A stretch of DNA of 64,000 nt, taken from positions 186,001 to 250,000 of the forward strand of contig CANLXL010000001.1 of assembly GCA_947495125.1 (NCBI GenBank). Reading direction: 5' to 3'. This document shows, in pieces, positions 54,191-62,819 of the stretch. Origin of the DNA: an uncultured Flaviramulus sp. (lineage in GTDB: Bacteria > Bacteroidota > Bacteroidia > Flavobacteriales > Flavobacteriaceae). The position numbers were made by a program, and so were the translations under genes. The notes under the pieces are model-generated. The model made no database searches. It was not told where the DNA came from and saw nothing but the letters and a program-made list of their open reading frames with translations. How positions within the stretch are numbered: position 1 is the stretch's first letter; each line of letters starts with the position of its first letter.

Positions 54191-55258
54191 ATGGGACACA
54201 ATATAAAACCAGGTGTTGCTACAGGCAAAGAAGTACAAGCTATTTTTAACCATGCCAAAGCTAACAATTATGCACTTCCTGCCGTTAATGTTATTGGCTC
54301 AGATACGATAAACGGTGTTTTGGAAACGGCCAGAGATTTAAATGCTCCCGTAATCATACAGTTTTCAAACGGTGGTGCTCAATTTAATGCCGGAAAAGGA
54401 TTAAGTAACGATGGACAAAAAGCAGCAATCGCCGGAGCAGTTGCCGGAGCAAAACATGTTCATACACTTTCTGAAGCCTATGGTGTTCCAGTAATTTTAC
54501 ATACAGATCATTGTGCTAAAAAACTATTGCCTTGGATTGATGGTTTATTGGATGCCAGTGAAAAACATTTTGCCGAAACAGGGAAATCCCTTTTTAGCTC
54601 TCATATGATTGACCTTTCGGAAGAACCTATCGAAGAAAATATCGAAATTTGTAAAACATACTTAGAGAGAATGTCTAAAATGGGCATGACCTTAGAAATT
54701 GAATTAGGTATTACAGGTGGTGAGGAAGATGGTGTTGATAATACTGATGTTGACGATTCGAAATTATACACACAACCAGAAGAAGTAGCTTACGCTTATG
54801 AAGAATTGAGTAAGGTAAGTGACCAGTTTACTATTGCCGCTGCTTTTGGTAATGTACATGGTGTTTACAAGCCTGGTAATGTAAAGCTTACACCAAAGAT
54901 TCTTAAAAATTCTCAAGAATACATCACCGAAAAGTATGGGGTAGAGCATAACCATATTGATTTTGTGTTTCATGGTGGATCGGGTTCTACTGTTGAAGAG
55001 ATTAGAGAAGGTATTAGCTACGGCGTTATAAAAATGAATATTGATACCGATTTGCAATATGCATTCATGAGTGGTATACGAGATTATATGGGAGAAAAAG
55101 CAGCGTACTTAAAAGGACAAATAGGAAACCCGGACGGTGCCGATGTACCAAACAAAAAATACTATGACCCTAGAGTTTGGTTGCGCGAAGGAGAAAAAAC
55201 TTTTGTAGAGCGTTTAAAAAAGGCTTTCGAAGATTTAAACAATATTAACACTTTATAG
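54191..55258 (+). CDS. fba: Class II fructose-bisphosphate aldolase
   Basis: Zinc-dependent aldolase that splits fructose-1,6-bisphosphate in glycolysis and builds it in gluconeogenesis. The 355 residues show PAVNVIGSDTI at the start, the zinc and catalytic stretch HTDHCAKK (104-111), ELGITGGEEDGVDN, the second zinc region FGNVHGVYKPGNV, the phosphate loop HGGSGS and KMNIDTDLQYAF. Strong stem-loop after the gene, single transcript likely. Confidence 0.97.
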   Translation: MGHNIKPGVATGKEVQAIFNHAKANNYALPAVNVIGSDTINGVLETARDLNAPVIIQFSNGGAQFNAGKGLSNDGQKAAIAGAVAGAKHVHTLSEAYGVPVILHTDHCAKKLLPWIDGLLDASEKHFAETGKSLFSSHMIDLSEEPIEENIEICKTYLERMSKMGMTLEIELGITGGEEDGVDNTDVDDSKLYTQPEEVAYAYEELSKVSDQFTIAAAFGNVHGVYKPGNVKLTPKILKNSQEYITEKYGVEHNHIDFVFHGGSGSTVEEIREGISYGVIKMNIDTDLQYAFMSGIRDYMGEKAAYLKGQIGNPDGADVPNKKYYDPRVWLREGEKTFVERLKKAFEDLNNINTL

Positions 55259-55282
55259 TAAGCAAATTCACTACAAATCTAT

Positions 55283-55318
55283 AAAAAAAGACTCTGTTTA
55301 AAACCAGAGTCTTTTTTT
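55283..55318 (+). terminator. Terminator after fba
   Basis: A 14-bp perfect stem (AAAAAAAGACTCTG / CAGAGTCTTTTTTT) with an 8-nt loop. It is the strongest terminator in the window. Confidence 0.92.
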
Positions 55319-55401
55319 ATATATCTTACTACAAAACAACTAGTTACAAAACCAAAACCAATAAAATCATTATGGCGCTACCCCAAAATTAAAAAAAGGT
55401 T

Positions 55402-55409
55402 TAATTTTG
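55402..55409 (+). promoter_or_regulatory. Promoter -7 box upstream of accD
   Basis: TAATTTTG matches TAnnTTTG, but lies 168 bp before the accD start, which would give a long leader. Confidence 0.35.
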
Positions 55410-55428
55410 TGGTCAGGCTTTTGAAAAT

Positions 55429-55457
55429 TGCATTTTACAATTCACATTGTGAATGCA
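55429..55457. promoter_or_regulatory. Palindrome in the accD leader
   Basis: ATTCACATTGTGAAT (55440-55454) is a perfect palindrome with a single central base. It is flanked by TGCATT and AATGCA. It starts about 20 bp past the promoter box, so it could be an operator or a leader hairpin. Confidence 0.4.
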
Positions 55458-55576
55458 TAAACAAAGACCTCTAATGTCTTGTATTTACGATTAAATAATT
55501 ATGAAAATCAAGATGTATAGCGAACGCTTAACGCAAATAGCGGTTAAGATTATAAATCTAAAAATCTAAAGTCATT

Positions 55577-56434
55577 ATGTCTTGGTTTAAAAGAAAAGAT
55601 AAAGGAATACAGACTTCAACTCAGGAAAAAAAAGACACCCCTAAGGGTCTTTGGTATAAATCTCCAACAGGAAAAATTGTTGACACTAAAGAATTAGAAC
55701 AAAACTTTTATGTGAGCCCGGAAGATGGGTATCACGTTCGTATAGGTAGTAAAGAATATTTCGAAATCCTTTTTGACGATAATACATTTAAAGAGCTAGA
55801 TGCTAATCTGGACTCTAAAGACCCGTTAAAATTTGTCGACACTAAAAAATACCCGGATCGCTTAAAAGCGGCTCAGGAAAAAACCAAACTAAAAGACGCC
55901 GTTAGAAGTGCAGTAGGGAAGTCCAAAGGAAAAGACTTGGTTGTTGCCTGTATGGATTTTGCTTTTATTGGTGGTTCTATGGGAAGTGTCGTTGGTGAAA
56001 AAATTGCACGGGCCGCCGATTATGCTTTAAAAAACAGAATCCCTTTCATGATCATATCGAAATCTGGAGGAGCGCGTATGATGGAAGCTGCCCTATCGTT
56101 AATGCAACTCGCTAAAACATCGGTTAAACTGGCACAACTGGCCGATGCAGGCATTCCGTATATTTCGCTCTGTACAGACCCCACAACCGGAGGAACGACT
56201 GCTTCTTTTGCAATGCTGGGAGATATCAATATTAGCGAACCCGGTGCTCTTATAGGCTTTGCCGGACCGCGTATTGTTAGAGATACTACAGGAAAAGAAT
56301 TACCGGAAGGATTTCAAACCTCTGAATTTTTACTGGAACACGGGTTCTTAGATTTTATTACACATCGTAAGGAGTTGAAAAACAAAGTCAATCATTATAT
56401 CGACTTAATTACCAATCAACCTTTAAGAGCTTAA
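55577..56434 (+). CDS. accD: Acetyl-CoA carboxylase carboxyltransferase subunit beta
   Basis: Part of the carboxyltransferase that makes malonyl-CoA for fatty acid synthesis. The 285-residue protein has the crotonase-type core ([41 protein letters not shown]). The N-terminal zinc ribbon is present in outline ([11 protein letters not shown]...[12 protein letters not shown]), but its four metal cysteines are Ser29, Gly32, Ser47 and Asp50. I recall similar loss in other flavobacterial AccD proteins. Zinc binding should be absent. accA is not in the window. Confidence 0.95.
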   Translation: MSWFKRKDKGIQTSTQEKKDTPKGLWYKSPTGKIVDTKELEQNFYVSPEDGYHVRIGSKEYFEILFDDNTFKELDANLDSKDPLKFVDTKKYPDRLKAAQEKTKLKDAVRSAVGKSKGKDLVVACMDFAFIGGSMGSVVGEKIARAADYALKNRIPFMIISKSGGARMMEAALSLMQLAKTSVKLAQLADAGIPYISLCTDPTTGGTTASFAMLGDINISEPGALIGFAGPRIVRDTTGKELPEGFQTSEFLLEHGFLDFITHRKELKNKVNHYIDLITNQPLRA

Positions 56435-56486
56435 ACCATTACAAATAAAGTCAATTTATAAGATTGAGGGTTTTATAATTCAACAT

Positions 56487-57410
56487 CTAGTAGTTCGCTA
56501 ACCAACCAAAATGCTTCTCTATGAGTTGATCCTTATTCGCATTAATATGCGCAATTAAGCTTTTCGCTATATTAGACATATTCTTAGAGCTTAACCATAT
56601 TAAATTCCAATTTGTTACAATGGGCAGTCCGTTCACAGGAATAATTTGTAATTCCTTCGAACTTATAGCATTTTTTATACCTATTAATGGCATTATGGAG
56701 TACCCCAAGCCAGATATAACGGCTTGTTTTAAGGCTTCATTAGATGTTAACTCCATTTTTTTATATGTGGATATTCTTTTGGACTCTATGAATTTTTCCA
56801 TAGCTAACCGCGTTGCCGACCCCTGTTCTCGGTATATTAATGGAAGCTTTTGAAAATCGGCTTTAGATAAATATTTACCCTTATGTCTATAACCTTTTCC
56901 ACCTACCATATATAATTCATTCTTCATAAGTTCGATCCTGTTAATTTTAAGTTTATTGGGTATGGTTGATACCATTGCAAAATCAACTTCATTATTTTCT
57001 AAGGCCCTCACCACGTTAGATTTGTTAGTAACATCCATAACCAAATCTACACCCCTATTTTCATTGATAAAATCCGATATAAAATAAGGCATCACATACT
57101 TCGCCGTTGAGACTATAGCTATTCTCAATTTTCCGGCAAGCTCTCCCTGATATGTTAACGCTTTATAATCTATGGCCCGCACTTCAGTCATTATCTTTTT
57201 AGCAGCCAAAGCAATCTCTTCGCCAAACTCTGTAATGTAAATTTTTCGACCCACTATCTCAAAAAGCGGAATTTTAAACTGTTCTTGAAACTTTTTCAGT
57301 TGAATTGAAACCGCAGGTTGGGTCAAGTAAAGCACTTCCGAAGCTCTTGTAACACTTTGTAATTCAGTTACTTTAATAAAAACCTCTAGCTGATGTAACG
57401 TATAATTCAT
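56487..57410 (-). CDS. LysR-family transcriptional regulator
   Basis: A 307-residue regulator. The N-terminal winged helix (MNYTLHQLEVFIKVTELQSV...YLTQPAVSIQLKKFQEQ) is followed by the periplasmic-type ligand domain (from about residue 90). The opening resembles the CbbR/CysB-like branch. It is divergent from a small conserved gene at 57542, which is a natural target. The spacer is extremely AT-rich, with several partial dyads that fit a LysR site. The ligand is unknown. Confidence 0.92.
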   Translation of the reverse strand: MNYTLHQLEVFIKVTELQSVTRASEVLYLTQPAVSIQLKKFQEQFKIPLFEIVGRKIYITEFGEEIALAAKKIMTEVRAIDYKALTYQGELAGKLRIAIVSTAKYVMPYFISDFINENRGVDLVMDVTNKSNVVRALENNEVDFAMVSTIPNKLKINRIELMKNELYMVGGKGYRHKGKYLSKADFQKLPLIYREQGSATRLAMEKFIESKRISTYKKMELTSNEALKQAVISGLGYSIMPLIGIKNAISSKELQIIPVNGLPIVTNWNLIWLSSKNMSNIAKSLIAHINANKDQLIEKHFGWLANY

Positions 57411-57541
57411 AAATTATATTTATATATTTTATAATAAATATAAATAAAAATATATGAATTAAATAATTGAACTTTGTATCAAATAATAAAAACAACAACA
57501 GGTAATATTCAAAAATTTTAGTAAAAACGTAATTAACAAAC

Positions 57542-57853
57542 ATGGAAACAACGTTAAAAAGACCCATTGATTCGAAACTAGAGCAAAACATTCAACTCAT
57601 CGAAGGATGCTTTTCACCATCTGAAGCATCGCGTATTATACACAGCATTTTAGATGTCAAGATTAACTTTCATAAAATACAAAGGCTATCGCGAACAGAA
57701 GGCAATATCAACGATGCCTGCGAATATGACAATAGCAGAATTGTAGAGCTCATAGATTCTAAAGCAGACGCAAAATCCTTTTTGGCAGATGTTCGATTAA
57801 ATGGCAAAAAACTAAAGATTGAAAGTACCATCACCATAAAGATAGAAGATTAA
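57542..57853 (+). CDS. Small conserved flavobacterial protein
   Basis: A 103-residue soluble protein without signal peptide or cysteine motif. It has a helical first half (LEQNIQLIEGCFSPSEASRIIHSILDVKINFHKIQRL) and an end of beta strands (GKKLKIESTITIKIED). I remember relatives beside LysR genes in flavobacteria but no known function. It is divergent from the LysR regulator and followed by a good terminator, so it is a single-gene transcript. Confidence 0.75.
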   Translation: METTLKRPIDSKLEQNIQLIEGCFSPSEASRIIHSILDVKINFHKIQRLSRTEGNINDACEYDNSRIVELIDSKADAKSFLADVRLNGKKLKIESTITIKIED

Positions 57854-57882
57854 TAGTTAGTTTGGTTTATTTGTTTTAGTCT

Positions 57883-57913
57883 AAAGTCCATCAAATCTTT
57901 TTGATGGGCTTTT
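57883..57913 (+). terminator. Terminator after the small conserved gene
   Basis: A 13-bp stem with one G-T wobble (AAAGTCCATCAAA / TTTGATGGGCTTT) and a 4-nt loop, followed by T-rich sequence. Confidence 0.85.
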
Positions 57914-58025
57914 ATCTTTTTAGGTAAAACTATACGTATTAAACCATACCATGCCCATTAAGGAAAAGCGTTTGATAGTTAACGAAAATTAATTATAAAA
58001 AAAACATAAAAACACAAAAAAACAC

Positions 58026-58033
58026 TATATTTG
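58026..58033 (+). promoter_or_regulatory. Promoter -7 box of rpsO
   Basis: TATATTTG matches TAnnTTTG. It leaves a leader of about 48 nt before the ATG at 58088. Confidence 0.65.
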
Positions 58034-58087
58034 CCGCTCGAAAGAAAGGCTTTCGTGTACATAACAATCATTTACAATAATATTAGC

Positions 58088-58357
58088 ATGTATTTAGATC
58101 AAAAAGCAAAAGAGAAACTCTTTAAAAAACACGGTAAAAACGCAAAAGATACTGGTTCTGCAGAAGGACAGATTGCATTATTTACTGAAAGAATTAATCA
58201 CTTAACAGAACACTTAAAAAACAATCGTAAAGATTTTAACACAGAGCGTTCATTAGTAAAACTAGTAGGAAAGCGTCGTGCTTTACTAGATTACTTAACT
58301 AAGAAAGATATCTTAAGATATCGTGCTATAGTGAAAGAATTAGGATTAAGAAAATAA
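58088..58357 (+). CDS. rpsO: 30S ribosomal protein S15
   Basis: Binds the central domain of 16S rRNA early in 30S assembly. From the ATG at 58088 the product has 89 residues, the exact usual length, with TGSAEGQIALFTERINHLTEHLK, then LVGKRRALLDYL and the ending RAIVKELGLRK. The open frame extends to 58031, but that would start inside the promoter box. It is followed by a terminator and then pnp, the classical neighbour order. Confidence 0.97.
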   Translation: MYLDQKAKEKLFKKHGKNAKDTGSAEGQIALFTERINHLTEHLKNNRKDFNTERSLVKLVGKRRALLDYLTKKDILRYRAIVKELGLRK

Positions 58358-58360
58358 TTA

Positions 58361-58385
58361 AAAGAGGCTATATAGCCTCTTTTTT
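58361..58385 (+). terminator. Terminator after rpsO
   Basis: A perfect palindrome (AAAGAGGCTA / TAGCCTCTTT around TA) followed by T. It separates rpsO from pnp and may allow partial read-through. Confidence 0.85.
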
Positions 58386-58400
58386 GTTTTAAATATAGCT

Positions 58401-58478
58401 CTCGTGCACGAGTTTAAATCGCACATTTTATGATTAAGCAGATTCTTAAATAGTTCTGATAGTTATCAGGACAGAATC
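58401..58478. repeat. Two palindromes in the pnp leader region
   Basis: CTCGTGCACGAG (58401-58412) is a perfect 12-bp palindrome. At 58441-58478 the arms GATTCT / AGAATC enclose a second dyad, CTGATAGTTATCAG. The latter resembles the CCCGATAG palindrome family also seen at 26985 and 23535. Confidence 0.55.
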
Positions 58479-58555
58479 AATAGTTTTTCATTGGTCACAC
58501 ACAACAACTACACAACAACACAACGACCATTGTTTAATTTAGAATTAAAAAATTT

Positions 58556-60805
58556 ATGATTCCACAAGTTTTTAAAGAGGTCATAGACCTAGGTGATGGT
58601 AGAGAAATTTCTATCGAAACCGGAAAATTAGCAAAACAAGCGCATGGTAGCGTTGTTGTGCAATCTGGAAAATGTATGCTTTTGTGTACAGTCGTTTCCA
58701 ATTACAAACAAGCAGATGTTGACTTTTTACCACTTACGGTAGATTACAGAGAAAAATTTGCTGCAGCAGGAAGATACCCCGGAGGGTTCTTTAAAAGAGA
58801 AGCAAGACCAAGTGATGGCGAAGTACTAACCATGCGTTTAGTAGACCGTGTATTACGTCCGCTATTCCCGAAAGATTATCATTCTGAAACTCAGGTGATG
58901 ATTCAATTAATGTCTCACGATGATGATGTGATGCCGGATGCTATGGCAGGATTAGCAGCTTCTGCGGCTATTCAATTATCAGATTTTCCTTTTGAATGTC
59001 CAATTTCTGAAGCCAGAGTTGGTCGTGTTAACGGTGAATTCGTGATCAACCCAACGAGAACTCAGTTGCAAGAATCCGACATCGATATGATGATTGGTGC
59101 ATCTGCAGATTCTGTAATGATGGTTGAAGGTGAAATGGATGAGATTTCTGAAGAAGAAATGACTGAAGCCATCAAATTTGCTCATGAAGCCATTAAAGTA
59201 CAATGTGCGGCACAGGTAAAATTAGCAGAAGCCTTTGGCAAGAAAGAAGTCCGTGAGTATGAACCAGAGAGAGAAGATGAGGAATTAGCTCAAAAGATTC
59301 ATGAGATGGCATACGATAAGGTGTATGCTGTAGCAAAAGCTGGTTCTGCTAAACATGAAAGAAGTGCTGCATTTGGTGAAATTAAAGAAGAAATAAAAGC
59401 ATCATTTTCTGAAGAAGAATTAGAAGATATTGGTGGGTTAATCTCTAAGTATTACAGCAAAGCTGAAAAAGCCGCTGTTCGTGATTTAACCTTAAATGAA
59501 GGCTTACGTTTAGACGGTAGAAAAACTGATGAAATAAGACCTATCTGGTGTGAGATTGATTATTTACCTTCCACACACGGTTCTGCGATCTTTACGCGTG
59601 GGGAAACTCAAGCCTTAGCCACAGTGACTTTAGGTACATCTCGAGAAGCTAACCAAATAGATATGCCGTCCTTTGAAGGTGAAGAGCGTTTCTATTTACA
59701 TTATAACTTCCCTCCTTTTTCAACAGGTGAAGCCAGACCAATTCGTGGAACATCACGTAGAGAAGTTGGGCATGGTAACTTAGCACAACGTGCTTTAAAA
59801 GGCATGGTACCAGAAGATTGTCCTTATACCGTTCGTGTCGTGTCTGAAGTATTAGAATCTAATGGTTCTTCTTCTATGGCAACCGTTTGTTCGGGTACGA
59901 TGGCACTTATGGATGCCGGGGTTCAATTGAAGAAACCCGTTTCCGGTATTGCTATGGGATTAATCTCTGATGCCGATTCTGGAAAGTATGCTGTTTTATC
60001 TGATATTTTAGGTGATGAAGATCATTTAGGTGACATGGATTTTAAAGTAACGGGTACTGAAGATGGTATTACAGCTTGTCAAATGGATATTAAGGTAAAA
60101 GGCTTATCCTACGAGATTTTGGTGAATGCATTAAAACAAGCTCGTGACGGTCGTTTACACATCTTAGAAAAGCTTACCGATACTATTGCTGCACCTAATG
60201 CAGAAGTTAAGGATCACGCGCCCACTATGGTTACCAGACGTATTCCAAATGAATTTATAGGAGCACTTATTGGTCCTGGTGGAAAAGTAATTCAAGAATT
60301 GCAAAAAGAAACCGAGACTACGATTGTTATTAATGAAGATCCTGTTACCGAAGAAGGTGTTGTTGAAATTTTAGGAGTTGGTAGCAAAGGTATTGATGCT
60401 GTTTTAGCAAAAATAGATTCGCTATTGTTTAAACCTGAAGTAGGTAGTGTTTATGAAGTTAAAGTCATAAAAATGCTTGATTTTGGTGCGGTTGTAGAAT
60501 ATATCGACGCCCCAGGAAATGAAGTATTATTACATGTAAGTGAATTGGCCTGGGAACGTACAGAAAATGTAAGTGATGTGGTAAACATGGGCGATGTATT
60601 TGATGTGAAGTATTTTGGTATCGACCAAAGAACACGTAAAGAAAAGGTTTCTAGAAAAGCCATTTTACCAAAACCTGAAGGTTATGTAGCGAGACCACCA
60701 AGAGATAATAATCGCGGAGGACGTGATAACAGAGGTAGAGATAATCGTGGACGTGATAACCGTCGCGACGATAGAAAACCCAGAGGAGAAAGAAAAGAAG
60801 AATAA
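58556..60805 (+). CDS. pnp: Polyribonucleotide nucleotidyltransferase (PNPase)
   Basis: A phosphorolytic 3'-5' exoribonuclease. The two RNase PH domains (first about 10-215, second about 310-540 with the [17 protein letters not shown] region) are followed by KH ([14 protein letters not shown]) and S1 ([20 protein letters not shown]) domains. The last about 40 residues are an RG-rich, disordered tail made of repeated RDNRGRDNR units, unlike the tail of E. coli Pnp and likely an RNA or protein contact. 749 residues. Confidence 0.98.
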   Translation: MIPQVFKEVIDLGDGREISIETGKLAKQAHGSVVVQSGKCMLLCTVVSNYKQADVDFLPLTVDYREKFAAAGRYPGGFFKREARPSDGEVLTMRLVDRVLRPLFPKDYHSETQVMIQLMSHDDDVMPDAMAGLAASAAIQLSDFPFECPISEARVGRVNGEFVINPTRTQLQESDIDMMIGASADSVMMVEGEMDEISEEEMTEAIKFAHEAIKVQCAAQVKLAEAFGKKEVREYEPEREDEELAQKIHEMAYDKVYAVAKAGSAKHERSAAFGEIKEEIKASFSEEELEDIGGLISKYYSKAEKAAVRDLTLNEGLRLDGRKTDEIRPIWCEIDYLPSTHGSAIFTRGETQALATVTLGTSREANQIDMPSFEGEERFYLHYNFPPFSTGEARPIRGTSRREVGHGNLAQRALKGMVPEDCPYTVRVVSEVLESNGSSSMATVCSGTMALMDAGVQLKKPVSGIAMGLISDADSGKYAVLSDILGDEDHLGDMDFKVTGTEDGITACQMDIKVKGLSYEILVNALKQARDGRLHILEKLTDTIAAPNAEVKDHAPTMVTRRIPNEFIGALIGPGGKVIQELQKETETTIVINEDPVTEEGVVEILGVGSKGIDAVLAKIDSLLFKPEVGSVYEVKVIKMLDFGAVVEYIDAPGNEVLLHVSELAWERTENVSDVVNMGDVFDVKYFGIDQRTRKEKVSRKAILPKPEGYVARPPRDNNRGGRDNRGRDNRGRDNRRDDRKPRGERKEE

Positions 60806-60826
60806 TTCTTTTTACTGTATAACAAA

Positions 60827-60855
60827 AAAACCGTTTCAAAGTTTGAAACGGTTTT
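60827..60855. terminator. Bidirectional terminator after pnp
   Basis: Arms with CCGTTTC / GAAACGG around AAAGTTT, extended by AAAA/TTTT. It has A and T runs on both sides, so it can end pnp and the convergent gene at 60875. Confidence 0.88.
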
Positions 60856-60874
60856 CTTTTTTTACTTCTAGGTT

Positions 60875-61354
60875 TTAATTCTTTTTGCAGGTAAACCTGC
60901 CTTCAGAAACATTAATTTGATTACCGTCATAGCTTTCTCCAATAAACTGAAAACTACCGGTGATTTCTAAACTGCTCAGAGCAGTAATTTCAACACGTCC
61001 ACTAATGATTCCGTAATCAATAGCAGGACCATCATTATCCTGATCAAAAAAATCAAATGAATTTCCAAATGTAAATTTCCCGGATAGCGTTGCATCTCCA
61101 TGAGTGTATAAACCGGTTGCATTTTCAACGGTCAGTGTAATTCCAATTTTATCATCCCGATTATACCCATGGATTGTAATTACTTTATCATTTTCCGACA
61201 ATATTGTAATCACATTAAATATCTTATTAACCCCATCCACTTTGGCACTCAAACATGCGTTCCCATTGCCGTCATCATTTAGATTATCTTTACTACAAGA
61301 AATGCTTATAATCAAGCATGAGAGCAGTCCGTATTTTAAAATTATGTTCATCAT
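60875..61354 (-). CDS. Lipoprotein resembling the DUF6252 group
   Basis: A 159-residue lipoprotein (signal ending LIISISC, Cys20) with a mature part that reads as a beta-sandwich: NACLSAKVDGVNKIFN at the start, then strands ending SGRVEITAL and GSFQFIGESYDGNQINVSEGRF. This build is common among flavobacterial proteins grouped as DUF6252. Role unknown. It is the last of four leftward genes beside a regulator. A palindrome lies upstream of it (61389-61405). Confidence 0.72.
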   Translation of the reverse strand: MMNIILKYGLLSCLIISISCSKDNLNDDGNGNACLSAKVDGVNKIFNVITILSENDKVITIHGYNRDDKIGITLTVENATGLYTHGDATLSGKFTFGNSFDFFDQDNDGPAIDYGIISGRVEITALSSLEITGSFQFIGESYDGNQINVSEGRFTCKKN

Positions 61355-61388
61355 TTTAATTGTTGTTGGTTCTATTTTTATCGATTCT

Positions 61389-61405
61389 ATTTATTCTGAA
61401 TAAAT
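61389..61405. promoter_or_regulatory. 17-bp palindrome upstream of the lipoprotein gene
   Basis: ATTTATTC-T-GAATAAAT is a perfect dyad, 35 bp before the start at 61354. It may be an operator, but its AT-rich content makes chance possible. Confidence 0.3.
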
Positions 61406-61457
61406 TTCAAGTAAAGAAGAACATTAAAGTTCCTTTTGATCCTTGGGATTCTACTCA

Positions 61458-61853
61458 CTACCAAAACTGGTATGAATAACTGGCAGCTCCACCTCCCATT
61501 AAATAAACAAACACTAAAGGAATGTTGATGATAGTAGATAAAGCTCTATCTTTCACCTTAATTTCATCAATAATATTTTGATCTAAAGGCATCCTTGCTG
61601 TCTGCACCTTTTTTTTCTTTACACCATAATAAATACCGTTGTCATAATCAATTTTTTTAAACTTTAAGGCTTTTCCGTTTTTTAACAGGACCTTGGTTTT
61701 AATCTGTTCTTTATGCGCTTCTTCTAAAGTTAAAGGTTGCGATTTATATAAGGTTACACAACTTTGCGCCAATAGCACCACAGAAAAAGTCAGAGAAATA
61801 ATTTTAGTTTTGATTTTTATAGTGATATCATTTAAAAATGCCGTAGAGCTCAT
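61458..61853 (-). CDS. Lipoprotein of unknown function with C-terminal hydrophobic segment
   Basis: A 131-residue protein. A hydrophobic segment (about 19-31) ends LLAQSC, a plausible lipobox with Cys32, and a second hydrophobic segment (about 104-120, TIINIPLVFVYLMGGGAA) lies near the end. The middle holds a small beta unit (KTKVLLKNGKALKFKKIDYDNGIYYGVKK). Coded 3 bp after the outer-membrane protein gene, so surely co-transcribed with it. I recognise no family. Confidence 0.65.
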   Translation of the reverse strand: MSSTAFLNDITIKIKTKIISLTFSVVLLAQSCVTLYKSQPLTLEEAHKEQIKTKVLLKNGKALKFKKIDYDNGIYYGVKKKKVQTARMPLDQNIIDEIKVKDRALSTIINIPLVFVYLMGGGAASYSYQFW

Positions 61854-61856
61854 TTT

Positions 61857-62390
61857 TTAAAATCCAAAATTTACTCCTAAGCTGATTGCAGAGGAAGCAC
61901 CGTACTTCTCGTTAACCGAGGAATACGACACAATTAAAGCCAACTTTTTCTTTAAATTAAACCCAATTAAAGGTCTTAAGTATAATCCGCCATTGCCATC
62001 CTCAATAAAATCACCGTCGCTACTACCAAATGCATTTGCACTAACACCATAACCCGCATCTAAACCCATAAAAAATGAGCTCGAAAAATGGGCTTTGATG
62101 GCTATTGCCAAAGGCAAAAATACATCCGGTATAGATCCAAATATTCCACCGGAATTATCGGAATTACCATCACCTAAAAACATAATAACTCCTGTAGTGA
62201 CACCCAGATCTACAGTTTGAGCTATTTGCCACATATAGTAAAAATTACCTTGTAAGACAAAGGAAAAATAGGCACTGGCATCCCCAACTGTTGGCCCTAC
62301 ATTTACTTCTGCTCGAAAGCCTTCTTGTTGTGCACTTACGTCTACAAAAAACAAAGCCATGAATATTATTAATACACGTTTTTTCATCAT
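61857..62390 (-). CDS. Outer-membrane beta-barrel protein
   Basis: A 177-residue protein with signal peptide (FVDVSAQQ) and alternating strands typical of an 8-stranded barrel, ending in SLGVNFGF, the C-terminal aromatic residue of such barrels. Inserts rich in Gly and Asp (GDGNSDNSGG, GSSDGDFIEDGNGG) are probably surface loops. The neighbouring lipoprotein gene follows after 3 bp. No specific family recognised. Confidence 0.72.
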   Translation of the reverse strand: MMKKRVLIIFMALFFVDVSAQQEGFRAEVNVGPTVGDASAYFSFVLQGNFYYMWQIAQTVDLGVTTGVIMFLGDGNSDNSGGIFGSIPDVFLPLAIAIKAHFSSSFFMGLDAGYGVSANAFGSSDGDFIEDGNGGLYLRPLIGFNLKKKLALIVSYSSVNEKYGASSAISLGVNFGF

Positions 62391-62407
62391 ATTTCTTATT
62401 TGGTTGG

Positions 62408-62686
62408 TTACAAAAGAATAATCGTTTTTATGTCATGAATATTCAAAAGCACTTTTTTCATTGAGCCTTCAAGACTTTCAAAACCATAAAACCTTCCGGA
62501 CTCAACACCTATTTTATTTAACTTTAAAATAAGATCCCGGGTGGTTACAATTTCAACAGGTTTCACTTCATCAATCGCTTGGTTTAGCTTTTTACATTTT
62601 TCCTTTGAAGCTTTTAGCCTGGAAATACTCGGAAAACACCAGAACAAATGGATATGAGGGCCATTACTATGCTTTAAAGTTTTCAT
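62408..62686 (-). CDS. Small soluble protein of unknown function
   Basis: A 92-residue protein from the ATG at 62686; the open frame runs to 62710, but there it would use a TTG inside a promoter box. No signal peptide. It has a helical Lys-rich middle (SISRLKASKEKCKKLNQAI) and a beta end (MKKVLLNIHDIKTIILL). It is the first of the leftward genes and lies 17 bp before the outer-membrane protein gene. No family recognised. Confidence 0.55.
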   Translation of the reverse strand: MKTLKHSNGPHIHLFWCFPSISRLKASKEKCKKLNQAIDEVKPVEIVTTRDLILKLNKIGVESGRFYGFESLEGSMKKVLLNIHDIKTIILL

Positions 62687-62707
62687 GTTTAATAGATTAA
62701 TATGGTC

Positions 62708-62715
62708 CAAACTTA
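62708..62715 (-). promoter_or_regulatory. Promoter -7 box of the leftward envelope cluster
   Basis: TAAGTTTG on the minus strand matches TAnnTTTG, 22 bp before the ATG at 62686. Confidence 0.5.
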
Positions 62716-62819
62716 CTTTGCATTAATTGATAATCATTTGACTAAAATGCCGAATTAATAATTTAATTTTCTTATTTTTCACAAATCCTGATACTTTCCT
62801 GCTTAAAAATTTTGAAAAA

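Larger units (their letters stand above)
55259..55576. other. 318-bp gap between fba and accD
   Basis: Holds the fba terminator (55283-55318), a TAnnTTTG box (55402-55409) and a palindrome (55429-55457). No reading frame worth reporting. Confidence 0.7.
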
